Positions 1-15,083 of a stretch of DNA of 64,000 bases are shown one piece after another. Every line of letters starts with the position of its first letter. Positions within the stretch are counted from its first letter, which is position 1. Under the pieces are notes generated by a model. It ran no database searches and was not told where the DNA came from. It saw only the letters and a list, made by a program, of their open reading frames with translations. The DNA comes from Tubiluchus corallicola (taxonomy: Eukaryota > Priapulida > Priapulimorpha > Priapulimorphida > Tubiluchidae): positions 728,001 through 792,000 of the forward strand of contig JAQGDQ010000031.1 of the NCBI GenBank assembly GCA_030141605.1, in the 5' to 3' direction. The translations under genes and the position numbers were made by a program.

Positions 1-491
1 TAAGCAAGGTTTGACTAGTGAATTCCTAAAATTCTACAGCTTCACAGGCTTCATAATATAAAAATTGAAGAAACATGATAAGCAAGAAGACAACCAAATG
101 CTGGTAATAGCAAGAACTTGGATGATGTAAGAGCTGGCTGTCAGTAAAAATTTTGTTTCGACGATCTTGTTCACTAGTAACATAAATGATTTTAGACTTT
201 ATGGTTAAATAATTAAAACTCTAAATGATGTAAGACTTTACAGTTAATTAAAATTAAATCTAACGGACGTTAAAAACTGACGAATAGGTTTAATTATAAT
301 GTGTGATTAACAAAAATTCAAAGATCAAGCAGTTTTTTGTTAGCTTACAAAGAAGCTGCTTAAATTCTTATATTTTTAGTTTGCCTCATACAATTCAGTT
401 ACATGGTGCAATTATAAAGTTAAAATTACTGAAATTGTAATGTAATTTGTTCAGTTGTGATTTTTAGAAGGAATTAGCAAGCTAACACTGT

Positions 492-497
492 TTTATT
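492..497 (-). promoter_or_regulatory. Candidate polyadenylation signal of the GPCR gene
   Basis: Plus-strand TTTATT reads AATAAA on the minus strand, 84 bp past the GPCR stop codon. This is a normal distance for a short 3' UTR. The rest of 1-580 is AT-rich flank in which I see nothing else. Confidence 0.4.
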
Positions 498-580
498 AAG
501 TATCCTAACCAAGTTAATGTGATCTTCACTTCAGCTGGGACTGCCTTTCCAACATTTGTGTGACACTTGTCACTCTCATT

Positions 581-1525
581 TCATGCACCCACAGAGTCAG
601 CATGACCACAACGCAGAACGTGTAAGATACATCTACGAAATTCTCGTCCAAAGGCGGAATATATAATTGGGTTGATAGCACTGTTAGCGTAACTCAGCCA
701 GAGAGTAACCGTGAAAGCTTGGTAATTCCAGCAGAAGTCTTTGCAAGCAAGTTCAATCAGGGGATAGGCGAAAAAAGGACTCCAGCAAGTTATAAAAACT
801 GTGACCACTACACCTAACCGCAGTGTGGCCTTTTGTTCTTTTATACTTGTCCGAACAGTTCTACTTTCTGCTTTTTGTGTGATGCACCGAATTTTTTTAG
901 CCTGGGCCAGAGCAACTGACCAGATTCGCCCATACATGATAAGAACAAAGCCGGATGGCAGAAAAAAGAGAGCAATACTTCTTATTGCTGTGTACAATAT
1001 TGTGGCATGGCTTCGCTCGCCAAATGTGTAAATAAAGTAGACGTTTACGGTGGAGTGTGCCATTCCGAGGATCCATATGGTGGTTAATGATGCTGTTAGT
1101 GTCCTTGCGTTAACCAACGTCTCCCTCCGGAATGGATGCAGGACAGAAATATAACGTTCAGCTGCAATGAGCCACACATGCATAACACTAACATGTTGCA
1201 ATCCCAGGTCAAACAGCAAACAAATCTGAAGATACGGAAACGGCAATTTGTTGTACCATACAGTCACGAAAAAAGGTATAACGACAGCTCCAAGCAGAAG
1301 ATCTGACACAGCCAGTGATGTTATGATCGCATTAGTGTGTGTTCTCAGCTGCTGACACCTGTAGAGAGCAATTAGTACTAGAGAATTACCAAAAACAGCA
1401 CATATTCCAGTAATTACAAATCCAAATTGACCAAGTAAAAGTTGCCACTTTTCACTGTTGCCATCAGTGTCATAGTAAGTCTCGTTTTCAGAGTTTTTCA
1501 CAGTTGCATTTGAGGAACTGCTCAT
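581..1525 (-). CDS. Rhodopsin-family (class A) GPCR, aminergic-like, intronless
   Basis: A 314-aa seven-helix plasma-membrane receptor encoded in one exon, ATG at 1523-1525. Class A landmarks are in order: GNS in TM1 (residues 46-48), SLAVSD in TM2, ERY (123-125) ending TM3, W151 in TM4, P190 in TM5, CWSP (247-250) in TM6 and NPIIY (285-289) in TM7. The N-terminus has N-glycosylation sequons at N6 and N14 and no signal peptide. Residues typical of monoamine receptors are present: D106 (position 3.32), F251/F252 (6.51/6.52), W276 (7.40) and Y279 (7.43). The TM5 serines that contact catechols are absent; R182 falls at 5.42. No cysteine lies in the ECL2 segment (about 160-180), and the TM3 cysteine is C102, at 3.28 rather than 3.25. 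The short third loop (about 205-232) is basic, and cysteines near the C-terminus could be palmitoylated. The ligand is unknown; amine binding is inference. Confidence 0.9.
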   Translation of the reverse strand: MSSSSNATVKNSENETYYDTDGNSEKWQLLLGQFGFVITGICAVFGNSLVLIALYRCQQLRTHTNAIITSLAVSDLLLGAVVIPFFVTVWYNKLPFPYLQICLLFDLGLQHVSVMHVWLIAAERYISVLHPFRRETLVNARTLTASLTTIWILGMAHSTVNVYFIYTFGERSHATILYTAIRSIALFFLPSGFVLIMYGRIWSVALAQAKKIRCITQKAESRTVRTSIKEQKATLRLGVVVTVFITCWSPFFAYPLIELACKDFCWNYQAFTVTLWLSYANSAINPIIYSAFGREFRRCILHVLRCGHADSVGA

Positions 1526-1620
1526 TGTAGCAGATCCTGTTGTGCCCTTTTAAGTCTTGTACTCGTTAGTGACTCCTCCTCCAAATGTGTTTACGTCGAG
1601 CTATCTTCAGAGCTGTATCG

Positions 1621-1630
1621 TATTTAAATA
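1621..1630 (-). promoter_or_regulatory. TATA-like palindrome upstream of the GPCR
   Basis: TATTTAAATA lies about 95 bp upstream of the GPCR start codon on the minus strand. It fits a TATA box by position only; such motifs are frequent in AT-rich DNA. Confidence 0.25.
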
Positions 1631-1719
1631 CTCTTTGAATCCAATTTGAGGCTTAATTGCAACATAGAATGGAAGTGAGTATTAAAAAAAAGACTCAACA
1701 AAGGTTAAGATCATTTTAG

Positions 1720-2150
1720 CGACTGCATAACTACTAGAGCACGTTATCATTTACGTCTATGAGACAAATGGATACAAAACCTCCTGAATACTGTATCTGC
1801 ATCACCTCTAAAGCACAAGCTCATTCATGTTCATGATACAAGTGTCTCCCATATAGTGTCTGCATAACCACTAGGGCAAGAAAAGTTCAATCACGTCCAC
1901 AAGAGGAGGGACGCACAACCCACAGAGTACAATGTCTATACTACCTCTAGAGCACAAGCTCTTTCATGTTCACGGTGCAAGTGTCTCCCAAGTATAGTGT
2001 CTGCATAACCACTATGGTAAGAGTTCATTCACGTCCACAAGAATAGTGGATGCACAACCGTCGGAGTATGATGTCTACACCACCTCTAAAGGTTATCCAC
2101 AACCATAATAGAAATAGATACAAAGCCTTGCGAGTATGGTGTTTGCAGCG
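1720..2150. repeat. Degenerate 139-bp tandem repeat
   Basis: Three diverged copies of one unit follow each other. The anchor CCTCTA(A/G)AG recurs at 1805, 1944 and 2083, giving an exact 139-bp period. Further shared words are CTGCATAACCACTA (1859 and 1998), CACGTCCACAAGA (1892 and 2030) and CAAGTGTCTCCC. A truncated earlier part begins near 1720 and a shorter, more diverged piece runs to about 2150. The array starts about 200 bp upstream of the GPCR start codon and contains no convincing coding sequence. Confidence 0.75.
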
Positions 2151-5100
2151 CTTTGCGCATCATCAAACTAATTCCGTGAGTTACCCACATACCTGTAGTT
2201 ATTACATCATACAACTGCCTGCATACCTTTACTCGTTATAGTCTTAAACTTGGCAATAACCTGTGCCTAAGTACTTAACACAACACACCCGTACAAAGTT
2301 GAGTGAGCACACGGTCAGAAAACGTTCTTGACCTTATGACCAATGATAACATTTTATTCCAATACACAGTAACATGAAAGAAACTGAATAACGAAACCAT
2401 TATAAGAGATACTGTACTAAAATATGCTTTATTTTAATAATACGAATGTTCAATTTTTCTATGTTCTTGCATGCTATGGAGTTTGCATTATTCAGAGATT
2501 CTTTCATATTATATTACCTGAGATTGTCAACTGATAAATAAATGTTAATTGGCTTCTTTTATTCATTAGAAGTTGTTCAAACGCAAGATGTCAAAAAGCC
2601 ATAAGTGTCTTTTAAATCACTTCTCCATGCAGATACATCACAGATATATTTAATACATATATATCAAATGAGCAAGTCCATAGCAGTACATCAGCATAAC
2701 TATAACAAATGTGTGTCATTTACATTACAACTGACACAATAGATTGTTTGTCTGCGGCATAACATTTCGTGTAATAGATTACATTTGTCAGAAGCCAAAC
2801 ACTTCTTATAAGAGTATGTACATTTACCTGCTTGGCTAATAGGACTACCATTATTAAATTACATGTTGAATGACATATTCAATATTAGCTCTAGCAGTAT
2901 AATGTTCGCACAGGTAATTGTTTTCCCACATTGTACCTGTTGCCGTAGTTAACAAAGCATGTGGGCAGATGAAACACACGTGACAATGCCAATACCATAT
3001 TTGGTGTTCATTCGTCGACGGACATAACACTGTTAATCCTCTGCTACCAAATGCTTTGGTCTCCAGCTACTTCTCAAGATGAAGTATGTTTCAAAATTAG
3101 AGATGCTCCATAGAGACTTTTTTGCGTGAAATCCTTGCATGTAAGTAATCTGCCACCTCTTACAGCCAATATTTTTTCACAAGTGTAACTATGAGCAGAA
3201 TATTAACTTCACCAGCTTTTATTCTCATTCACAATCTGTGTCATACAAGGAAAAGATTAACAGCTGTAAAATAGCTTCTCAAGTTCCAGAAAATTTAAGC
3301 ATTTTTTGTGGCTTACAATTGCTACGAAGCTAACATTCGAACTCGAACAAATTTCAAATCTCTATTTGGTCATATTGCTTTAACCATAATTCTATTCATT
3401 AATTAGTTTATCATACTTTACTTGGCACGAACCAAAACGTATTCGAAAATTTTATTTCTCTCTGTGATTTGATTACCATGTAAGAAATACGCAGGTTTTT
3501 GCTCATCACGTTTTTAGGACAGACAAATGATAAGAATATGAAAAAAAGAAAAAAGTGCAACTTTAAAAAACCTAGTTTAACACTTTATAGCAAATTTACT
3601 AGAATGGCAAAAATAAGTTTGCCGTATAATTAAAAATTTGGGGGATGATGCTGCAGAAAAGCAAATATTAAAAACACTAGTCATACCTGTGCGGAACTAC
3701 AAATGACTGCTTAGCCTATGGCCTATAGGTTTTGATTTTCTCCAAATACGAGAAACAAATTAATATCTAAGAAATGGAGGCACAATTAAAACACGTACTA
3801 GAACAACTTCAACATTTCTAGATGGTACTTTGCATGTAATTTTTCGGATCAGAGTAGGTGTCACAAAAGATACAACACCGACGTGTTTTCGAGAGTATGC
3901 AAATCTTGATAATCTGAGCGTGTATTTTACAATGCTTAATAATTCTTTGAAAATTTAATTCGTGAACGGTAAATTCAGAAATGGCTATGCATATTTGAAA
4001 CACTATCTCTCTGGCAAAGCATTTTTTGCAAAACAGCAGGTGTGAAACAGTTAAAAGTAAGTGTAGAATACATTTGGTTTTCCTGGCTTAGCCTTCAGAT
4101 AATCTGCATATGTCATAATGAAGCAAGTGATTGAAGATAAACTGTTAAAACACATTTAAATTTCATGTAAAAGTTTATTATAAACTCAGTAACCAGAAAA
4201 CTGCAAACAAAATTTAATCATATATGATATTAAAAGCTCTGCTTGCAATTAAACAGACGATAAAAGCACTGACAACAGTTTTATTGTAAGCAAGCTGTAA
4301 TACGATGTACTGCACAAACGTTCACTAAAATGCTGCTACACCATACTAATCACTAGAAGTAAAGGGTTAATGACTGTTCATTTTTTCACACAGCTTTACA
4401 TCAAAGACAATGCGACAAAAGCCAGAAAACCTAGAAAATGCATCAGTATTCTTATTTACAGAAAGTAAAAATCTGTTTGCCATCTGGACACATCGTGTAG
4501 ACTAATGTTTGCAAAAACAGTTGATAATTTGATAAATGCATTTGCCTTTGCTCAAACCGTTTAATCTCATATTTGTGTATAATTTAATGAAGAGATACAG
4601 CTAATCTGTACATTAAATACATTAAAATAATACAACGCTAAGCGACAGACCACAGACTCTTGTTATACAGATCCACTAAAATTTTACATCGTGAAACAAG
4701 ATGCAAAGATAAGTGTAACAGAAATAATCACTATGAAATAAATATGAATGTGCATACAAAAAACCTTATTCACAGAAAAACTCTTGTATGTTAAAAGCTC
4801 ATGCTTGTTGTGTGCATGCCAAATGTCTGTAAATAATTTTAAGTACAGATAGTCATCGACTTGCCACAATTGATTCCGTCGGATTAATCGTACGACGAAT
4901 CGGACGCAAGTCGGACCCGAATATTCAACATAGATTAAAGCGGAGCGCCCCTACATGCAAGGCGTTGTTGCATATGGACATGTACTAAGTATGGTGGCAC
5001 GTGCACTAAGTATGGATGCGATGAATTATCAAAGGAGACATCGATTTAAAGTTAATTTGTTTAAAAAAAATGTGAGTTCTAGTTGGTTTTGTATAATTAA

Positions 5101-5483
5101 TTAAATAAGATGTGGTCATTAATATAGTCACATGTCGTAAGTTGATGATTACCTGTATTGCAACTACACACAATTTTACTAAAACCAGGCATACTTTTTT
5201 GCATCAAACTTTTATGATACTTTTAATTTTCAAGGCTTAAAGAAAATGCTTCCTTTTCGAAGCTAAGAGTTGTTGAAGTCGATAAATGAATGGAAAATTG
5301 ATACAAAAAGCATAAGCCAAAGTGCAGAATCATCAGTAGTTGGTATAAATGATCTGCAGAGTTTGTTAATCGTTTAATAATATCCCATTTCAGCAGTTTG
5401 GAAAAGTGCAACGATGACAGAAAAGCAGGTCTCCCGTCTAAGCATCTGCAACTTAATTAACATGTCAATAATAACAACAATTG
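2151..5483. other. Intergenic stretch with no recognisable gene
   Basis: About 3.3 kb of AT-rich DNA between the GPCR and SKP1. Open frames here are short and show no family resemblance or splice-compatible structure. A slightly GC-richer patch at 4870-5030 contains palindromic words (GATTAATC, CGTACG) and a direct repeat of CTAAGTATGG at about 4986 and 5008. It may be an old transposon remnant, but I could not define ends. Confidence 0.5.
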
Positions 5484-5489
5484 TTTAAT
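5484..5489 (-). promoter_or_regulatory. Candidate polyadenylation signal of SKP1
   Basis: TTTAAT on the plus strand is ATTAAA on the minus strand, 82 bp after the SKP1 stop. It is the nearest accepted variant signal. Confidence 0.3.
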
Positions 5490-5570
5490 TATAGTTTTGG
5501 ATAAATTAAAATATACACTGGATGGCATGACTTGCAATTCATCCACCAGATGTTAGCACTGTTTGCTTGC

Positions 5571-9913
<4,343 letters not shown>

Positions 9914-9998
9914 CTAGAAAAATAATTTAAACATTTACAAGCAACGCACACCATAAAATGTATTATTTACTGTAGCTATACCTCAGCGTATATGCGTA

Positions 9999-10421
9999 CA
10001 CTCGTATCTCGGTTTATTGGACCTCGCTTTTACGAATATCGGAAAATTCAGACAAAATCTGATCCGTCAGAAGTCCCGTATAATACAGACGCAGCCCGTT
10101 ATTTCACGAGCTGACCGCTAGTTGGCAGGTCGCCACTTTGTTTACATCACGTACATCAGTGTAACCATTTGTATATTTCTATGTATAAAAATAGAGACAA
10201 ATATGCGGAGTTACTTGAGTCAATTGCCAATAGTTTTTATATACTTTTGCATAGGCGTGGCCTGTACTAGATGTTTTTGAGACAATTAGGCAATTGATTC
10301 TACATTACCATGAGTCTAATACACGGTGCCTAGTATATTAGTTTAGTATCAGAAAATACGGACAAACGGCAAATTCGGACCAACATCTCCCCACTTTTGT
10401 CTCACAACCGAGATATGAGTG
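9999..10421. mobile_element. TIR element of Tc1/mariner-pogo type with TA duplication
   Basis: TA dinucleotides at 9997-9998 and 10422-10423 flank a 423-bp element. Its termini are CACTCGTATCTCGGTT on the left and CACTCATATCTCGGTT read inward from the right. Text such as TTTACGAATATCGG resembles pogo/Tigger ends. The segment 10201-10335 is nearly the same as the right half of the elements at 20702-21458 and 41173-41811, so this copy is chimeric or has received part of another family. Confidence 0.75.
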
Positions 10422-10424
10422 TAC

Positions 10425-11226
10425 AGCAAAATGCCACAAGTCTATTTCTGATCCAGCAGTAATATCAAAAAGCTAGTGCATATCTTTCTGTTGGTAGTCT
10501 CTGAAATAGTTGCTTCCCATTTACAAACTTATGCTATCGTTCACAAGTGACATTGAATCTTATCATTTTATTACATGGAACCCTATAGTTCAGGCCTTAT
10601 CAATTACACCCTAATTTACTGCTTGCATGCTTCAGCAGCACACTATATGCATTGCCACAAATAAGTTAGCTGCTTAGTTTTGACCTGCTTTGCAAACAGC
10701 TTTGCTTTATTTCAATGCTATTAAACTTGAATGGCTGCTTTTTGTATTTTTTGCATTTCTGAGTACTTATGTATTTTCATAATCATGTTTCCTCTGCAAA
10801 GCTTTGTTGACTCGTTAGCCCTGACATTGCTTTTCCACCATCCTTTGTCTGTTATCCTTTTGTTGTGTTTTTACAGTTGTGTAAACTGAAGGAGAAAATA
10901 AATTGATAATCTAATAGATCTAATCTAATCCATGCTGTCAACTGCATTTAATAACTAACTGACTTGTAATATGATAAATCCATTGTTCTTCTGAAAGAAG
11001 AAGAAATCCGAAGGTAGCTGAATTTCAGCAAGTGGCTTCATCAATAGACTAAAATATTCCATTGCACAGATGTCATTTATGTCAGGTACAGAACAGAACA
11101 AAATACATTGGTAAAGTCATTCAAAATACGTTCTCTCTAATATATGGTTATCAATGTGATCCTTCATTTTCATGCCAAATATCTGAGTATCATTAACCAT
11201 AATTCACATTGTTGTTTCATCTATTA
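10425..11226. other. Intergenic AT-rich stretch, possibly an old retroposon tail
   Basis: No gene is visible. The text around 10870-10930 (GAAGGAGAAAATAAATTGAT followed by TCTAATAGATCTAATCTAAT) looks like the 3' tail of a non-LTR retrotransposon or a SINE, but I found neither a coding remnant nor a target duplication. Confidence 0.3.
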
Positions 11227-11709
11227 CCGTATTTTCCCGTGTATAAGAGACCCCTTTTTGCTCAGAATTTTCACTTTAAAAATAGGGGGTCTCTTATACA
11301 TGGGAGTAAGTCGGGACTCTTATTTTCAATAAGGCTTTTGAAGTTTTCTCTTTTCCTGTTACAGGTTTGCAGGTACGCACTTTAATATATACCAGTACTC
11401 TTTTTTTACAACACATTAATTGGTTTTATTTTGTTTTCAGCACCGCACTGAGTTGAAAAAAGTTGTACTCTACCCTCTAAAAATGTCCGAAATTAAAAAA
11501 CGTGCTTCTTATCCTGCAAATTTATATTCTTATCCTAAACCTAAAGAGATGGTGGAGAGCAATGAGAACGGAGAAGAGACTTGAGGAATTTAATGATTTC
11601 TATGGTGAATAAAGTTATTCATTACCAGAAAACTTTTTTCCAGAATTTTTGCCTAAAAATTGAAGGGGTCTCTTATACACAAGGGTCTCTTATACATGGG
11701 AAAATACAG
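11227..11709. mobile_element. Pogo-like deletion derivative with a possible DNA-binding-domain remnant
   Basis: TA at 11225-11226 and 11710-11711 flanks a 483-bp element. The termini are CCGTATTTTCCCGTGTATAA on the left and CTGTATTTTCCCATGTATAA read inward from the right. GGGTCTCTTATACA words recur in both subterminal zones (about 11236-11305 and 11667-11700), and near the left end they can form a hairpin. A 33-codon open frame at 11483-11584 begins MSEIKKRASYPANL. It faintly resembles the KRKSYTAEFK-type start of the helix-turn-helix domain in pogo-superfamily transposases; the resemblance is weak and the remainder is lost. Confidence 0.7.
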
Positions 11710-12143
11710 TATATAATTCCATCATCCTCTCCCAACTAATCCTCACCATTCTTACTCCTCTGCACATGCTTTTCCTCTTGTTACTGGTTGTTATAATTTT
11801 AATTTCATCACAAACTTATATACACATAATCTCACCAATCTACTAATGTATTTCTTAACACTACATGTCGTGACTGCCTTCAGGTAAACATACGTTGCAA
11901 ATAAACCTGTTAGCTGATCATTTAGTGCGTTCCTTAGTTGTTCTATTCTAATCATAGTTGTACTATAAAAACAGTTTAAACAAGTCATTCAAAATTTTTA
12001 ACTATGCCTTCATAACCAATTACTATGTCCAGAAAAGAATAGGCCTATCACGCGAATTTTCCAACCGATTCAAATCTTGATTTTTGAATGGTATTAATAT
12101 ATCGCCAAAATAACCTAAGCCGCTGTTACAGTTTCAAACTAAC

Positions 12144-12480
12144 CTTTTAACTTGGTTTTTCAAATTGTAACTGCGAACGCGTCTCAGGCTCACAGCTATC
12201 CTTAGCCTAACAAAAAATGAATATCTTTCAAGAAGTTCTCTATGAAGCAACTCGCACTCAACAAGTACGACCGAGGCACGGAACAATTAAATGAAATGAA
12301 CTATTTTTAACAATGAAAATATTCAAAAGGATAATGATTCAGTAAAACAAAAATATTATGCGCACAAGCACAAATTGGATAACGTTGAAAGCCAAAAATT
12401 GAAAAACGTTCATTGTCAGACGGCGCACTCGTCTATGTTTCATTTTTCTGCGACCTACGTCTGCGACCCTGCTTGTTCAA
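12144..12480 (-). promoter_or_regulatory. Possible 5' leader exon and promoter zone of SKP1
   Basis: If SKP1 has a conventional leader intron, the first suitable minus-strand donor I see is AAAG|GTTAGT with the exon ending near 12144. The DNA just upstream (12400-12480) is richer in CpG (CGGCGCACTCG, TGCGACCTACG) than its surroundings. This is inference; no promoter motif is decisive. Confidence 0.2.
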
Positions 12481-12869
12481 AGTGAGCAACGCTATTGAAA
12501 CTGGTCTGAAGTGAGTTACACATTTGCCCTAAAAATAATTATTATTTTTGTTGTCTGTGCAACAATAAAATAAGCAACAAACAGCTGCAATCCCACCTGC
12601 TTCAACAAGAAATTTAAAGAACACCTAGCTATTTATAATGAGTAATCTTTCTTGTCAACAGATGTCACAACTGAGGCTTAGTGGAACTACTTACTAACAC
12701 TCTTTACACCATTGATGTAGCAGTCAACTAAATTAATAGTAAACTAATAGAAAACTAGGGCAGAAATCAACATGTCCTCTATCATTGCAACCAAATTTAA
12801 GAATTATTTTACTTTCTATACCAGTAGTCATATTTTCCCATTTCTGCTGCAGCACTTTAGGGTTATAAT

Positions 12870-13303
12870 TAGGGGTCAGCATTCTCTACCAGAAAGCGAA
12901 TTCGAATCGAATCGAATTTGTGACTTTCGAATCGAACCGAACTTCAATGTTTCGAATTCGAATCGAATTCGAATTGAGATTGAAAGATTTTCGAACAAGT
13001 TTTCGAACCACAAGTAAAAATTAGTCTTACAAAGATCATACATATCACTCAATTTTGTTCTGCAATAAAACAACTAGTAATTTCTTTAAAATTGTGTGCA
13101 GAAATCATAGCTAAATTATGCAAATTGCATGATGTTTCAATCGTTTTAATGATCAGGAACATATGTGATTGAAGTGCTGAATTATTCGAATCTATAGTTT
13201 TGGATTCGAATCGAGTTCGAACTGAAAAAACTCGTTCGAATCGAATTCGAGCGTTCGAATTCGATTCGAACGTTCGAACTCGAACGTTCGATGCTCACCC
13301 CTA
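12870..13303. mobile_element. hAT element with TTCGAAT subterminal arrays
   Basis: A 434-bp insertion flanked by a perfect 8-bp duplication, GTTATAAT, at 12862-12869 and 13304-13311. Termini are TAGGGGTCAGCAT on the left and TAGGGGTGAGCAT read inward from the right. Both subterminal zones (12896-12985 and 13185-13290) are packed with overlapping TTCGAATCGAA words on both strands. The centre is AT-rich filler without a transposase. Short open frames through the arrays are artefacts of the repeats. Confidence 0.85.
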
Positions 13304-13980
13304 GTTATAATGCCGTCAGTTTGCTGGCCTTCTTTGGGACTATTTGTATAAAAATAAATAAAGAAAAAATAGGTGAATGAACAAAAACAATAATATAAAA
13401 AACTGCAGACTAATTGGAAAGAGTAATTACGCTTCACTTGCCTGTTCAGTTCAGAAAAATGTGGACACTTTGACAATAAACATTATTAGATATAGAAAAA
13501 AATTCGAAAACATTACGAAATTTGCTTTTGACACCAATGACAAATGTCTATTACTTTAAAAACGGTATCTTGTTCTAGTGTTTCGTTCAAGCTAAACAGT
13601 TTCCATTTATTAAAAATTTTTAAATTTTTAGATCACTTAATATAAGTTAGGATCTTTTCAAAAATGGCTCAAACGGGACAAACTGCAAATTTTATATGCA
13701 AATGTGCAAATTCTAGATATTCTGCATTGTGGTATTAATAATCAAATAGTGCTTTTGCTCCCAATTCACCATAAAAATTGTGGATATAAAAATAATTTTA
13801 TGAGTATTTTTTATCATAGCTATGCCATACAGAATAATAAATAGAGCAGTAAAACAGAAGCAGCACTATTTAATCAGACACACCAGGTACCATAGCACTA
13901 TTAGTGCACATTATGTTAATCAAGATAGTTATAGAACATGTTGTTTAATGAGTCATCATTATGAAAGATAGTGATGTTAT

Positions 13981-14003
13981 AATAAATAAATAAATAAATA
14001 AAG
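13981..14003. repeat. (AAAT)n microsatellite
   Basis: About five perfect AAAT units. Confidence 0.8.
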
Positions 14004-14987
14004 ATATGCAACACCATACAAATCTGGCTATATTTATTTCACAAAGTAACAATTTTATTTATAACTACTGTAAATAAAGAAATTCTTCAGATACTTAACA
14101 GAAATCACGACTGTGACACAGACACAACTTAAGCTTTCAGTCAAAATCAGGAAATGAACAATCGGATGAATCGTAATAGCAGTTACACATGTAGCCAATT
14201 TTTGCTTATGATTGCATGTTGTATATATACACATCATATTGTCACACTGCATTTTATTACGATTTTACGATTATGGCAAAAATTTACAAATTGCTTGATA
14301 TTCTTTCATAATTTTCAGCTCAAATAATGAGGTGCACAAGCTAACTGTATGATGATGGTGATAACATATCTATTCTCTCGATTCTTCTAAATATTTGAAA
14401 CTAGGGGGCATTATGGTGGTACAAATACACATAACGTTAATTTTTATACCAACTTTTAAAAACAGGAAGTTTGAAAATGTTGAACCAGAAGTCTGGAATT
14501 GAATCAGGACCTGCTGCGTATGTGTGGGGCACATAGAGGGTCATACGTGGCTTGGTGATAGGTTTAGCTCCCACAGAGTGTAAATATAAGGTTCGTACAT
14601 GCAAATTTTTAACAACAAACTGAAAACCAGAAACAGGGTTCATCTCCTCATCTAAGTCAGAGGACAAAACCCATTAAGAAGATCATGTACACCAAGCTAA
14701 TGACAATTTATGTGTTATTAAAGATAGCAAGCTTAATGGTATTTGCACCCTGCCTTGAATGGGGAAACCAAAACTAGTGGGTTCAATGGTGCACTGAACT
14801 AGGCCATTAATTTGGGTCAAATGACCTAAAATCATAGGTTATTTTAAAATTAATGCAATGAATTCTCGTTGACGTATATCTGGTTGAGCCGGATTCAAAA
14901 TCTCGAAGTCATCTATCCATACAAAAATAGTCTTGTAATCTCTATTTATAATGATCTCTCATACTTCACTTAACTCATAGTGACCAC

Positions 14988-14993
14988 TTTAAT
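14988..14993 (-). promoter_or_regulatory. Candidate polyadenylation signal of ACADS
   Basis: TTTAAT on the plus strand is ATTAAA on the minus strand, about 90 bp after the ACADS stop codon. It is the nearest accepted signal. Confidence 0.3.
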
Positions 14994-15083
14994 AATAATA
15001 ATGACATTAATGTTAATTTATCGCTACTGTTGCAATTGACAGCATTTTACTAAATAAAATTAACTAACAGGCCCAACATGAGA

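Larger units (their letters stand above)
13304..15083. other. Intergenic stretch between the hAT insertion and ACADS
   Basis: No gene can be supported. It contains an (AAAT)n microsatellite at 13981-14003. A 76-codon minus-strand open frame at 14437-14667 has no recognisable domain and no ATG of its own. The part next to 15084 should be the ACADS 3' UTR. Confidence 0.5.

Noticed and set aside
12772-13476. Asn/Ile/Arg-rich and Phe/Glu-rich frames
   Set aside because: Produced by the TTCGAAT arrays of the hAT element.
14437-14667. 76-codon minus-strand frame between SKP1 and ACADS
   Set aside because: It lacks an ATG, a recognisable domain and neighbouring exons; the PDSIPDFWF text is only vaguely like retroelement proteins.
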